Below, in pieces: positions 1 to 13,300 of a stretch of DNA of 64,000 nt. The stretch comes from Neelides folsomi (taxonomy: Eukaryota; Arthropoda; Collembola; Neelipleona; Neelidae). Location of the stretch: the NCBI GenBank assembly GCA_034687125.1, contig JAQGBZ010000011.1, forward strand, positions 434,001 through 498,000, read 5' to 3'. Numbering within the stretch: the stretch's first letter is position 1; each line of letters opens with the position of its first letter. The notes beneath the pieces are model-generated. The model was given only the letters and a program-made list of their open reading frames with translations, was not told the origin of the DNA and searched no databases. The position numbers and the translations under genes were made by a program.

Positions 1-499
1 AATTTTTGTTCTCAAAGGCTTTGTAATAAAAACGTTAACTGTATTGTACATTGGCTGTAAGTACAGAGATAAATCCATTTTGCGCCAATTAGTGTATAAA
101 ACATACACGAGAAATTGCTTGTAAGGTCATCTTCGTCGTTTATTTATTTTTAACACCCTTCTCCTCTCCTTCCATTCTAATAGCATTGAATTTGACAAAT
201 AACAAATGAGTCAAAGAATTTAGCCCTCTCTTCAATTATATTGTAATGTATTAAATCTTAATAATAATAAATTTTATTCAAAGGTTCATTCCTATTTTGT
301 GCAATCGATTGAAATGAAACTAAAAATATTTCTTGTGTTTATGAATCAGTGCCAACTAAACGGTAGCCTTGTCTGCTTCATCCTCTCCCATGCAGAAACT
401 AGGGAGAATGTTGAATCCTTCCACAAACCTCTCCTTCTGTATTTAACTATGAACCGTGATTCTCTCCACTTTGTATAAATTTCCCTGTGATGAGGTAGT
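1..499. other. Intergenic, window start
   Basis: AT-rich with no supportable gene. Read on the minus strand it has a poly(A)-signal-like AATAAA near 280-290, downstream of the possible minus-strand coding end described at 500-735. Otherwise nothing recognisable. Confidence 0.5.
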
Positions 500-735
500 T
501 TACAGAAAAGCAGAAATTGAATCCAATCTCTTCCATGTGTTGAGTGAGGAGTTGGTCAAAGGGACTCGGGGAGATTTATCCAACGATTCATTCGAGTTTC
601 CTCCTTTGTTGAAGCCTTGTTCTCTCATCATCTCCTCTCCTTGGTTGAGGATTGCCATAAGGTTTGCCACTCTGAGAGTGACCGTTCCATTTGCCTCCAC
701 CACCCCACCATGTGGCACAGGAGTCTCTTCACCAA
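500..735 (-). CDS. Possible 3' end of an unidentified minus-strand gene
   Basis: The minus strand reads about 78 hydrophilic residues, starting around DTFGEETPVPHGG and ending NTWKRLDSISAFL-stop at 500. It is closed upstream by an in-frame TGA, so it would have to be the last exon of a spliced gene, with an acceptor just above 735. A second open stretch on the same strand (about 830-975) could be the previous exon. Composition looks more like coding than the surrounding AT-rich DNA, and an AATAAA lies downstream on that strand. Against it, the acceptor lacks a good pyrimidine tract and I recognise no family. The long plus-strand frame here (456-989) has no ATG at its start and looks like its antisense shadow. 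Confidence 0.3.
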
Positions 736-1306
736 ATGTGTCTCCAACTCAATTATTCTTCATCCTTGTCTTTCTCATTTTCCTCCCTCTTGACTTCATT
801 CAACCTCCCGTGGCTCAAAACTCCTCGAGCTCAGGTCTGAATCCCCTCACTTGTTCACTCCTTCCTGATCCCACCGCAGCTCTACTGTTCGACATTAGCG
901 AAGAATTGAACTCATTAGCTGTCCTGAGACCTCTCATGTTCCTCCTACGTTCACTCATCAAGTTTCCTTCCCCTTCAACGCCCCATTGAACACACTGTTA
1001 TTTCTGAGCTCCTTGTCTGAGCTAATCTAAATTATGGCAGGAGTCCTTTGCTCAGCCCAACCTCATCACTCAATAATTCAAAAGTAAAAGTTTCAATCTA
1101 GACCTTTAATACTCAATAACCACACTTAAATAGCCTATCATTAACATGGAAGGCGATTCCTTCACTCACTGTTCTTCGAATGAGGAAATTAGTGGCATTG
1201 TGGGCTGGAGCTTGTCAAATGTCTCCAGTTCACTCTCAATGGCACTTCGTTTAAAAGACACTCTTATTAACTATTTCTTAAACATTTCTTTGACAGTTGG
1301 GTGGAA

Positions 1307-4300
1307 ATGTCTGGGTCGAACTCTGTGATTGAAGTCCTGGGGACAACGCCGAGAATGGGGCGGCGGTCCATGGCTCTCTCTGACATCGACCCTAAATACG
1401 TCTCTCAAGTAAGTTGTCTTTTTATCAATTTAATTGGAGGTTAAGCGTTTATTCCTAATGTTGACAAATACATTGAATTGATAATAAGAAATACCAATGT
1501 TGGAAATCTTCAGCTTATTATAATTTATTACTCATCTTGTTTCATTTCAAATTATTAATGGCTTGAAACAATGTGAAACAATGTTCTCATTGAGTCAATT
1601 TAACAACATCTTAAATTGCTCAACGCCCATGAGAATCAATTTTAATCGACATTGGTTGTTCTTATGTTAGTTTATTAAATATGTAAAGTAGTATGTTGTA
1701 GTATATTAATGCTTATTTTTATCAAATATGCATATAGTACATATTACGTGTAATTGTAATACACGTAATATTTGTATTTATTTACATACATTGTCATTTT
1801 AGTGCGAGTATCAAATAACATTACATAACATTAACGAACCCATAAGTATTTTTATTTATGATTTAATAAATAGTTTACTATGTTCAAAATTGAGACACGA
1901 GAAAACATTCATCAACAAGTAAATTTTTCCACACGTTGTTTAGTTGTATTCAAGTCACTCGAATTAATTATTTAGCTTTATTTAAGCATGGCTGCAAGGT
2001 ATGAATATAAAAATCCTGACACGACATCACCACCTTTAATAGCCCTAACATTTAACAACTAGTTTTATAGTTTAAGATTATATTCATACTTTTCTTACCC
2101 AATCTCTGAAAGAGGAAGAGGAACTAGAAAAATTATATTTAAAGGAGTTAATGACTCTCCGTCTACCCCACAAATACACGTAATGGGTGGATAACAGGCT
2201 TGGGAAGTTGTACGTAGAAGGATGTGAATGTATATTTCTATTTGAAATTGGGTTATTAGATTGAAAATAAACCAAAAGGACTCGTATATGCAACGGATAG
2301 ACATTAGAAGTAATTCCTTATGAAACTCCTTTAACAAGTCGACATGTATAATCAGTTGGTTTCAAATCAAGATTTAAAGTTGACCAGAACCAGAACTCCC
2401 GACACTTCACCCTACTATCCTTATCATTTGTCTTCATTTCTTGCTTTATTTTTTTCAATCTTCTTCATCCTCCCATTTCGACTTATTAGGATATTAGCTG
2501 ATGGAAAATCATTGTTTTCTGATGAGCCCATGAACCCATCGCATAGTATGAATCTCGTTTTATGTCAGAATTGATTTCAAGAATTTCTCATCCAACTCCC
2601 TGAACTCTATGTTTAATGCCTTGAGGTCATTTGACTCTATGATCAAAAACTCACCAAAGGTTTACTTGAATTATTTGTGTGGATAATAGAAAACAGAAGG
2701 AAACAAATAGGAAAAAAGGGTTATTTTTAAGTTGGAAGACTGATAGTACAAATGGCATTGTTTAATTAGCTCTTCCTCAATTGTTTAAGGATGTTGAAGT
2801 TAAATAAACACGATTATCTGAAAGGCAATATTGCGTTAAAAGAGGAAGCCACGAGATGCGGCCGAGAGATTCAAAGATAAGAAATTGGAAAAGTGAATGT
2901 TGTGTAAATTGGAAGTTAAGGGTCTGGCTAAAATTAACTAAAAGTAATTTCCGCTTTAATAAAGAGAGACTTTTTTGTCATCGGTGTTGAAAAAACTTTC
3001 CAAAGGGAATTTTGCGGCTCTTTTATTGTTAATCTCGCTCACTTATGATTAGAGAGTGAGTGGTTAGAACTCACTTAAAGACACTCACAATAGATTCATT
3101 CAACTAAAATCTCTCAGTAGGCTCAAATTACTTAGCTTATTATTTATCTTTCGTTCTACGCATAATTAACTTTGGGGTATTTTATAATACACAAACGCCT
3201 TAATGAATCAATAAATACCATATATGGATATATGGTATAATCAATATGAAATTCTTTTACTTGATTATTAGTCATTAAACCTTAATGAAGTCATTTAATA
3301 TTACTATTAATAATAAACATGATAAATACTACATTTAATTTTACAACGTGTGTATTTGCTTTAAACTTATGCTTATGTGTTTCATCTAATTACTAAATAA
3401 CATTTTATCTTTATTGAACATAGTGTAATATTCAAAAGCTTCCTGTTCTTTGATTTATTTTCAATCAATGTGATTTGGGAAATTGAGGAAATTGAGGATG
3501 AGGTTTGAAATTACTTTTACTTGAATAGATCATAGTTGGATTAGAAAATGTTATATTATAAGGACATAGTATTAAATACTTATATTATATTTATATCTTA
3601 AATGTGATCCCGTTATTCAAAGAAAAGGCGATACGGTTCGTAAGAAGACTTGGAGTTTCCTCGAGCGTGTCTAGCTGTATATTTGTATTCTATGCATATC
3701 ATGTCAATCGCTCGTAGTCTGCAATCTCTTCTACCCCTCGTTCCAATGTCTTTGAAATCAACTCACTTTTTCTTCCTCTTTTTATCGAGGCGAGAGAGGA
3801 AAAAGGGAGAAAAGCACAATGGATTCATTTACCGCACAACAGGGCCATGTGGATATTTTTAAATGTTGAGATCTGAGCTCTCGGCTCTTTTCACTTGCTT
3901 CCACTGTACATACGGCCCTGTACAAAGGAGGAACACAGAGAGATTCTTGTCGCGGATGTGAAGAGATTGGAGTTTTACTGCCTTTTCATTCATTGCAAAT
4001 ATAAAAGTGATCGGTTATTACTACCATTTGTATTAATATTAGTTCCATTCTTGTCTTGTTTGATCCACTCATCTTCCTGATGGACTAAGGAAGAGAAAAA
4101 GGTGTTGTGTGAGTCAATGGCGATCTTTATCTTTAATTTTCATAATAGAAAGGAAATTGGAGCCGGGGGTAGAAATTGATATTAATTTTAACACTTGTTA
4201 TTCTCGCTTGGTTGGGTTTTCGAAGAGTAAGTCAAAGAACGCGAGAAAGTTTCCTCGTGGGCTCAAATTAATTATAATAAGGAGTAACATTCAATAAAGT

Positions 4301-7300
4301 AAAATAAGAGCTGCTCGTCCACTCTGCGGCGTGCCTTGTTGAATATTGAGGAGTTAAAAGGGTGTGAAATTGGAACTTGTTTTTGATGAAGTGTTTATTA
4401 AAATTAAAAGTGTGTTTAAAAGACCGTATATTAACTATATTACAATGTTCTCTCTTTTGTAGAGTGGGATTTGGGAAGCGTCGGAAGTGGAGACGTCAAG
4501 GGGAAGCATCCGGATTCAACACTTGACAAGTACGACCGGCGGTCCTCGTCCATTTCCCGTTTCCTCAACTGGCGGAGCTGGAGCTGCAGCATGTTCATCG
4601 AGATTTGCCCAATTGGAAGACTGTGCTCACTTTCATTATGACAGCGTCGAATTGCCTCCCCTTAAGGTATTATTATGATTATTGACTCTCTTATTCTAAC
4701 CCTACACACGAAAAGTGAATTCTCGTGAGTTTAAAGCTCTCACAATTAGGATCTCTTCAAAATTAACGCACATGCCCTACCATACATCTTGGAGCTTGGA
4801 ATGCTAAAGTGGATTTTTATTATACAAGCCTTTTCTGTTCGGGAAGTCTGTTTTGCTTCAATTTATTCTAACCTGCGTGCTTGTATCATTTTAAGGAAAG
4901 AGCGATGGGAAAGGCGGAAAAACGTTGCAAAAAATTGACAAAGGTTGGGTTAAATTGTTGAGATTACATATGCCTAGTAATGTGCAAGGATGAATGCAAA
5001 TGTTCGCATATTTAATCTTTATACTAAACATTCCTCATGGGATGATTATGAACTTGTATTGACGATGAGAGTGATCTCATGTGACCCTCAGCTGTGTCCA
5101 GTGATATTTCACATTCTTCTTTTTATATTAAGAAGACTTTACAAAGCCTTATGAGGAGGTGAATGAAGAGGAAATTGATTAGCTTTTTAACTATGGGATA
5201 TGAGCAGGATAAGAACTTTTATCTGATCTTCTGCCTCTGATGATTTAAGGACGGAACGGAACTTATACTTGAATTACACTCTCACGTGAAGGTTCCCTGG
5301 GCAGAAAATTGGTTTTGATTAATGGGAGGTTTCGAACTCATGACTTTTGTTCTTACTTTCAGTGTCCGTTAAATTATTATATAGCCTTATTATTATTATA
5401 TTTTTATATTGCATGCAGGGAAATATTTTTAATGTGAGAGGTTGGATAGTGAAGTGAACCATCTCCATCTTATTAGCATGTATCTCGTCCGATTGTTCTA
5501 GGAGCAAAAGAAATTGAAGGAGCTAAGCAGCTTCCAAATACGCATCCAGTCACTCCTTTTTATTTTTAATATCCCCTTACTTTTTTAATTACAGAAAGTA
5601 AACACGTTTCATTCCTTCCAAACAAAATTATTGTAATTGCCTACTTTGTAGACGGCAACGGCATAAATAAAAGAAAAATGTAAAGGAAAATAATGATCTT
5701 TTCAGTTTCACCTCATTTCATTCAACAGTTCTGGTACCTATTAAGTTATACCATATAATGGAAAGACTTCTGCTATACTTATAGAGAGCTACTAAAACTA
5801 TATCTTGAAAGTGTGTATTGAGATTAGTCCTCATGATTAGCATTTTCTATTTACCTTCCATTGCTTTTCACTAGTTTTTTTAATGTGTTAAAATATTTAC
5901 GATTCCCTTTTCTTCCACAAAAAAAATCTTAATGAGTGTTATTAGTCTAACCCAAATTAAATAGTTATTCGTGACTACGCCGTCCTTGGGAACTTTTGCA
6001 CATGCGAATAATTCTGATATGCTTATGAGTTATTAATGGTCTTTTTGAATTTTCTAAAGATATCAATTCGCACGGAGTCATCTAAAGCCGTAGCTGGATA
6101 CAACAATGAGGATACCGGCGGAGAGAACTGCGCCTTTTCTATTGAGGTGAGTATGCAAAAACAAAGGGTTGAAAGTCGGACGAAGATGAAGGTTAGGTCT
6201 GACTCAAACTCAAATTCGCAGTTGGGTGAAAAGGGAAAAAGAAACTTGTTTGATTTTCAAACCTTCTTCTTTGTGAACCTCCCTTTGAACTACTCCAATG
6301 TATACACTTTACATTTTTTTCACGTCCAAAGTCAAGGTTTTGGTGGACTTAATACAATTATATGAATAAGAGATTTTCATCGAGCCATCCCCAATTGTCT
6401 CTAAACATGAGAGGATCAATTACATATAGGATGGCTAAAGGTATATAAACGTGCGACTAGTTGAACACAATTAGCTTTCCTTTCAGAGGTCAATTGTCTC
6501 TTAAATGAAGATCTCCAGATTATCAAGAGGGGAGGAGCTGCTGATATATAAAAAATGAGAGTGGAGAAGGAAAGGAGCTCAAATTCTTCATGACGAGTTT
6601 GCTGTTGAGAGAAGGAAGAACATAAACTCGAGTGAGATTAGGGATAATATAATGAGAACTTCGTTTAGTTGTAATGTGCTGTTAAAGAGGAGGAAAGAGA
6701 AATCCCTTCGCTGGATTCTCTTTTTTTATGTGTGAGGAAAAGGATAAGATGAGAAAGGACGTGGAGTGCCTTCACCTTTAAAATGCCTCCTTCTTGTGGT
6801 CACTTTTTGAAAAGAAATGATTCATCATTTTAGGAAACTCCTTTCATTCCGTCCGTGTGTAAGTTTAACTTCATAATACATACAAGGGAGGTTGAATCAG
6901 CCCACTGCCACCTTCACGAAGGGCAAAAACAGCGAGTGAGGTAAATTGGCAAAACTTTATGATTCTCCTTCTCATCGTTCCATTGGTATACCATTTGATG
7001 AATACCATATAAAAATAATGTATACTTATTAATATACTACACGCGAATGAGAAGATATGAGTAAAGAGAAGAACTATCTTGTAATGCCATTGTGAAGTTA
7101 TAAAAAGATTTTTTGCTCGTCTTCGATCTTATATAGTTAGTATTCTATTGTTATTTAAATTGAATTTAAAATCCCCTGTATATATTTTTATTCGTATCTT
7201 CCTTCGAAATAAGAAATAGATAGTTAACAATGAGGTTCGAGGCTCCGGTGATGAAGCTTCTATACAAATGTTGGATTTTGCAAGGAGAGGCTCTCCAGAA

Positions 7301-10300
7301 CAAATTGCTATTGTTGTTTTCATACAACTTCGAATTCATCTTCGACACACACGAGACTTAAGACGATGATGAAGTGACCAGTGAGTTAGTACATCTTGAG
7401 GACTCACCAACAAATCATATTGTCATTGAAGGATCTCTAAGAACAGAACCAAGAACCATATAGACGCTAGACTCCCCATCAATGATTCTTAAGAGAGAGT
7501 CTGGTTTTCGTGAGACAACCAACGCTGTGCGGTTCATTTGCGGAATAAGATTACGCATTTAGGGAGTGGGGGGTTCTCTTTGAGTGAAGGAGGGTTATTA
7601 TGCAAATGTGATTTTTATTATCTTGAGAGGGATTGCAGAGTAAGTCTAATGAACAGGGGAGGAATAGAAAGTGAGGGGCCTCCCTGGTTTACTTTAATTT
7701 GGTGTAATAATAAATGATTCCCAATTTTATTAAAGGTGGTGAGCGGTGGTCTGTTTTGGGCGATTCGTCGGACCCACGCGAATGTAAAGATGTTGGACGA
7801 TCAACTCCATTGCTGCGTTTGGGACCGAAGCTTCTCTCAACTCGAGAAGGTGGAAAACTGCTCGGAGGAACAACATGTGGGTGCAGCATTCGTTTTCATT
7901 CCCAACCCTGCCATACTTCCGTATTTGACCCGTGGTGATGTTTCTCTCTTCCCAATCTCCACGGCAGTCGAAAAGAGGTGGTGTGAGAGAGCTGAGATCT
8001 CCCCACCTCAGTCAATTCTTTCCTGTCAATTACTTCGTCCCCACACTGTCTGTGATAATTTTCCAATTATACAATTCCTACAATTTATACTTACCCTTTC
8101 TGGTTCTACATCCCTAGCCATGTTCGAGCCAATTAAATTCTCATTCCAAGCCGGTCGTTAAACATTGTATTATTGAACCATTTCTCTTCCTATTCGTGCA
8201 TTGATTGCCTCTTGCAAGATTTGTGACTCTCTGGCGATCTAATTTTGGTCCTTATTATCTTCCCTTACTCCCCTTTATAATTAGCCACAGTCGTGGTGTA
8301 AAGGAAATTTTGTCTCTTGAGAAAAGAGTGTGAATTGGGTCGGGTGTGAATTGACAATGGGCTAACACAAGTTTGAATCAATAGGAGATTGGCCTCAAGA
8401 CTGCCGTGTGTTTCTTTCTTTACGTGTTTCCCTTGGTGCTTCTCCCCTCAAAAATCCCCATTTTTGTCCTGTTTCGAGTTTTTCTGTGAATATTTTAGGA
8501 TGGATGCAGAAGATTAGTGGAACGGTACTTGGCCCGTTTGAGTCAACTCCCTACAAATCAAATAACATGTGGGACCGTGCTCAGCTGGCTTGAGGTAAGT
8601 TTGACGGGATTTTCTTTCTTTGTGACTCAAATTGATTTACTCTAATTTTCATCATATGTCAAGTGGGGGGAATGAAAACTAAGAATTCCTATTTTACTTT
8701 AACAATGCACGCCATCATAGTGGGGTAAAGGATATGAAGTATTTAGGTTTATAAATTTATACCTGTAAATAACCTATTGGGTTATTGGGGTTTCAAATTT
8801 GGGTGTTTACATAAGAGTTAAATAGTTCAAGTTGTTCAGGTTTGTAGTAGACCACTCGTGTTGTCGTGCTCTATACTAATTATAACGCGGTGAAGGAAAA
8901 GTAGGATTTAAGATTGATGCTAAATAAATATTATATTTTCAAGTTTGTTAACGGATCGTTATTTCCCATTTGTACTATGTCTTTATTCAAAGTTTTGAGC
9001 GGTATAAATGCCCTTTTAATGAAGACCCAACTCCCAGAATATTCGATTTAAATTCTTTTTTACTGAGAAATTGTATGGTTTGAGAAGAAAAGGAGAACGG
9101 AGGGAGTGAAAGATAAGCTATTGATTTAAAGTTATGTGAAGTAGGGTTTATTTATTGTTTCGCCCGAGTGAGGAGGTTGAAGATTGTGGGTCGTGGGCAT
9201 GTGAAGTCGATTAGGATGGGTGGCGTACTTTATATCGGTTGGTCTGTAATTTCGATTTAATAATGTATAGCTCGATAACCGTGGTCGGCACATAGTATCT
9301 TCTGACGATAGTGCTATCAACACCCCAGCTGTGGCTGCTGCCTGTGCGAAGCGAAAATATACGGCTAATGCTGCAGATGAGATTTCCTTCGAGGTTCGTA
9401 TCCAAAATACTATCTCAATTTGAAATTCTAATTTATGAGGGTCAATGGAGTGACTCAGGCTTTTAAAGTATATTTTTGGGCCGAGAGAAACTTTGAGAAT
9501 TACAGAGCTTTTTGTCCTATGGAGCGGCATCCCTTACTTTATATTTTTATGTGAAACGGTTTACACACGGCTGTATAAGCTCACACTTCCCCTGGGATTA
9601 AGTGACAAAATCAACATTGTTTCGTGATTTTCTTTGAAGGTTGGCGATATGATATCGGTGATTGACATGCCTCCGCCGGAAGAGAGCATTTGGTGGAGAG
9701 GAAAACGAGGATTTCACGTTGGATTTTTTCCTCGGGACTACGTTCAGGTGACAAGTTTAATATTACTTTTTCTATTCTTTTCTACGACGATTCTTTTTTT
9801 TCCTACGACCAATTTTCTTATCGATAATCATTGACATTTGTGTGGGCTGTTGTGAGGAAATGATTTATCAGTACAGTACTTACTATTACAGTAGTGTTCC
9901 TAATAGTTGTAATTGACTTTTATCTTTAACGAAAAAAAATGTTAATAATTGTTCAGGTGATTGGTGACAAAGTGCCTATGAGTCTTCCTATTGTGCCATC
10001 AACACGACGGCTTCAGCGACTCTCCGTCTCGTCGTCCACCGCACCTGAGAAGCCTGTATTGAGGAAGCATGGAAAGCTCATTGCATTCTTCCGGTAAGTT
10101 TTATATTCCATTATTCACAGAATGACCAAATGGACGGTTGTGAAAGGGAATTAATGCAAAAGAGGTTCATGAGCCCTGTGGTTCTCCCATTCACCCGGTA
10201 GATAAGAAGCTTTCAAAATACCGATAGTCAATGAGCGATTGTTCACGGGGTTCCCTTTTTGTTCTTTTTAGGAGCTTTATTTTATCTCGACCTTCGCGGC

Positions 10301-13300
10301 GACGGCTGAAACAAACGGGGATTCTTCGAGAAAGGGTTTTTGGCTGTGACCTGGCCGAACATCTCCTCAATTCCGGAAGCGAAAGTATGTTAACTCATCC
10401 TCTTCCACTAATACTTATGTTTCTACTTATAAACTACATATTTGCTCGGCATGTTGGTGGAACAATGGGCGGGTTGGGGATTTCTTCATCAATCCGCATT
10501 GACTCAAAGCGAGTCTCATTTTCATGACAAATGGAATTATAATCTTGGGGTTTGGTTTAGCTTTATCTGAATTTGGTATTTGTAAAGCCAGGCGCCTTTT
10601 CTCTCTTTTACATTTTCTCCTCAAAATTGAAGCTCTTTATTTTCCTTTGTGTGGGTTAACTCTTGGTGTTGTGAAATTGCAGTTCCTGCTGTTCTCAAAT
10701 GTTGTGCCGAGTTCATTGAAATGTATGGGATTGTTGACGGGATCTATCGTTTGTCAGGCATCACCTCAAATATTCAGAAGTTGAGGTATGAATTGAATTT
10801 ACTATTTATTATCCTCTTGTGTTAAATCTTGTGGAGAGTCTCTCTCATCCATGGAGTCGACCCAAGCTTATAAATTAAACTCCTCTCAATGAGGAGAATT
10901 GCAATGGGAAGGAAGAAGGTAGAGAGGATGAAAAAGAGCGAATCACTTGTTCTTCTTCTCTCCTCATTTGAATATTCTTCCTCGCCTCCCTTCGCGGAGG
11001 GGATGATCTATGGAATGTAGAATCTTGTATGTAGGTAATGGAAGAGACTCTCTGTGTGTACTTGCAATTTAATTTGCATGAGTTATTATGCTACATTTGA
11101 GCTAAGGATAATTTGCAATTCTAGGATTTCATTTGATGAAGACAAGGTTCCTAATTTGGAAGAAGACGAGGCCATCAAATCAGACATTCACGCGGTCTCT
11201 TCCCTTTTGAAGATGTACTTTCGGGAACTTCCCAATCCTCTCTGTACATATCAACTCTATGAGAAGTTTGTGCTGGCTGCCCAAGCAGCGGACAAAGATC
11301 GGCTCTTCAGAATGCGGGAAGTTGTCCATGAGCTTCCTCCTCCGCATTACAGGTCTCTCTCCACTTCACTCGACTACCGCTCTTATAATAATAATACCCA
11401 AACGATATGAAGATCATAACCTGGACTGCGCGCGGAGTCATTAATGCCTTATTTATGTTCTCGTTTCATGTTTCCAGGACCCTCGAGTACCTAATGAAGC
11501 ATTTGGCGCGGGTGGCCGAGAAAAGCTCAGACACAGGGATGACACCAAAAAATATGGCAATTGTATGCAACTGATTATACATATACCCTTTTTTTATTAT
11601 TAATATACATTTCCCTATTACGACGGTGCTTTTACAGCATCTGCCTACTTAATTCTATAGCTCACGGTGATCCTTTTGCGCATATTATAGAGATGAAGAA
11701 TATGGTTGAATTACAAATGACATAGGTTCATGGAGTTTTTATTAACTTCTAGGTTTGGGCACCGAATCTCTTTTCACCCAACTTAATAGAAACTGACAGA
11801 GAGACCCTCATCTCAAGGTTAAAGGTGAGATTAAATGGCCATGTATTTCGATGAAAAGTTTTCTTTTGTGGATACATATACCAGACATCTTGTTATTTTT
11901 ACCTTGAACTTCACGCTTTTCATAATTTTTTTACACGATGAGTGTTTAAATGAATGTGAAAAAGTGAAGATTCACCTTTAAATAATTTTTTTGGTATCAG
12001 GGCATTGGGGTCCAAGCTGTCGTGACCGAATACCTCGTTCGCCACTCAGATCTCATTTTCCGGAGTGAGCTCCCGCCCAACCTTCCACCGACGACTACGC
12101 TGATCTCGAGCAGATCTTCAATGGACTCGGAAACTGGTCGTCCCAAATCTCTCTCCATTTCCTCTCCAATCAGACTCATGTCTCTCGAGGAAGCACAGGA
12201 TAAAGCCAAAGATGATAGGAAATTCATTGAAGTCGGCGGTGGTCCGTCGTCTCTTCCTCCAAAGTATCACACAGTCATTGATCTACCGAGTCGACGAGCT
12301 GCCCTCAAAAGCAAACGATCCCCAACAGGGTGGAGACATTTCTTCTCGAGAAATCGAAGCTTTTCAAAGCCGCCAAGAAAAATATCCACACCTATTGAAA
12401 TCTCCACTGTAAGATTTATTCAATTCCACTTTCAAAGAACTGTCTCGTTAGAATTTCTAATTAAGCATCACACCAGTAGTTAATGACACAAATTACGGTC
12501 TTCGTTCGACTCCACTGTAAACGTGCAAATCCATTCATTAATCTTTGATTCTTTTTACTGTAATTTAACTAGGTATAACCTCGCCTAATAAGTGGCAGTA
12601 ATTAGAATAGTAAATAGTAATTAAATAGGACAAGAGAAACTCTCATGATAGGATCACAAATCTCAGTTTGTTAATTAAGCTACTAAAAATTCTACCAGTT
12701 TACCAATTGCTACTTTTTTTACTAATCAGATGAAGAATATGCCTGGAGGAATGCACGGCGGCGCAGCGGGCCGAGGGCGACTGCGACCGGTTAAAAGTGT
12801 CGAGTCTCTAGTCTTGTCCCCGAATCATCCTGGAATTGAGGGAGACAATGCAAAGGAATTGGACAATGAATCAGTTGCTGAAATTGACGAAGCCGTTTAC
12901 CTTTCAAAGTCAAGCCCAGCCACGCCAATCAGTGACGTTCATGTCGTTTTTCATCATCCTCCTCCCACTTCATCCACTCCTAATTCTTCCCTTCTAAATA
13001 CCAAAACGCACAACCGGTAATTCCTCATTTTCTTCTAAATAAGCTAATTCAATCAAGCTTCCCTACATGGGATCATTTTACATAAATAAATATGTTCATT
13101 CATCATTTTCCTTCCTTTAGGTCAATCTCGCACGACTCTTATTTTGAGTTTGGAGAGTTCAAAACGATGAACAATGTCTACATTGATGAAACGCTAGAAG
13201 AGGAAACTCTGTCCCAATCATCTAAGCTTTCCCTTGAAGACAATAGTAGCGGAATGGAAAGCAATACTGCAAGTCCGAAGAAAGTTGGCAATAATCATCA

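Noticed and set aside
456-989. 177-codon plus-strand open frame
   Set aside because: No ATG at its start and a Ser/Pro/Leu-rich composition; it looks like the antisense shadow of possible minus-strand coding sequence.
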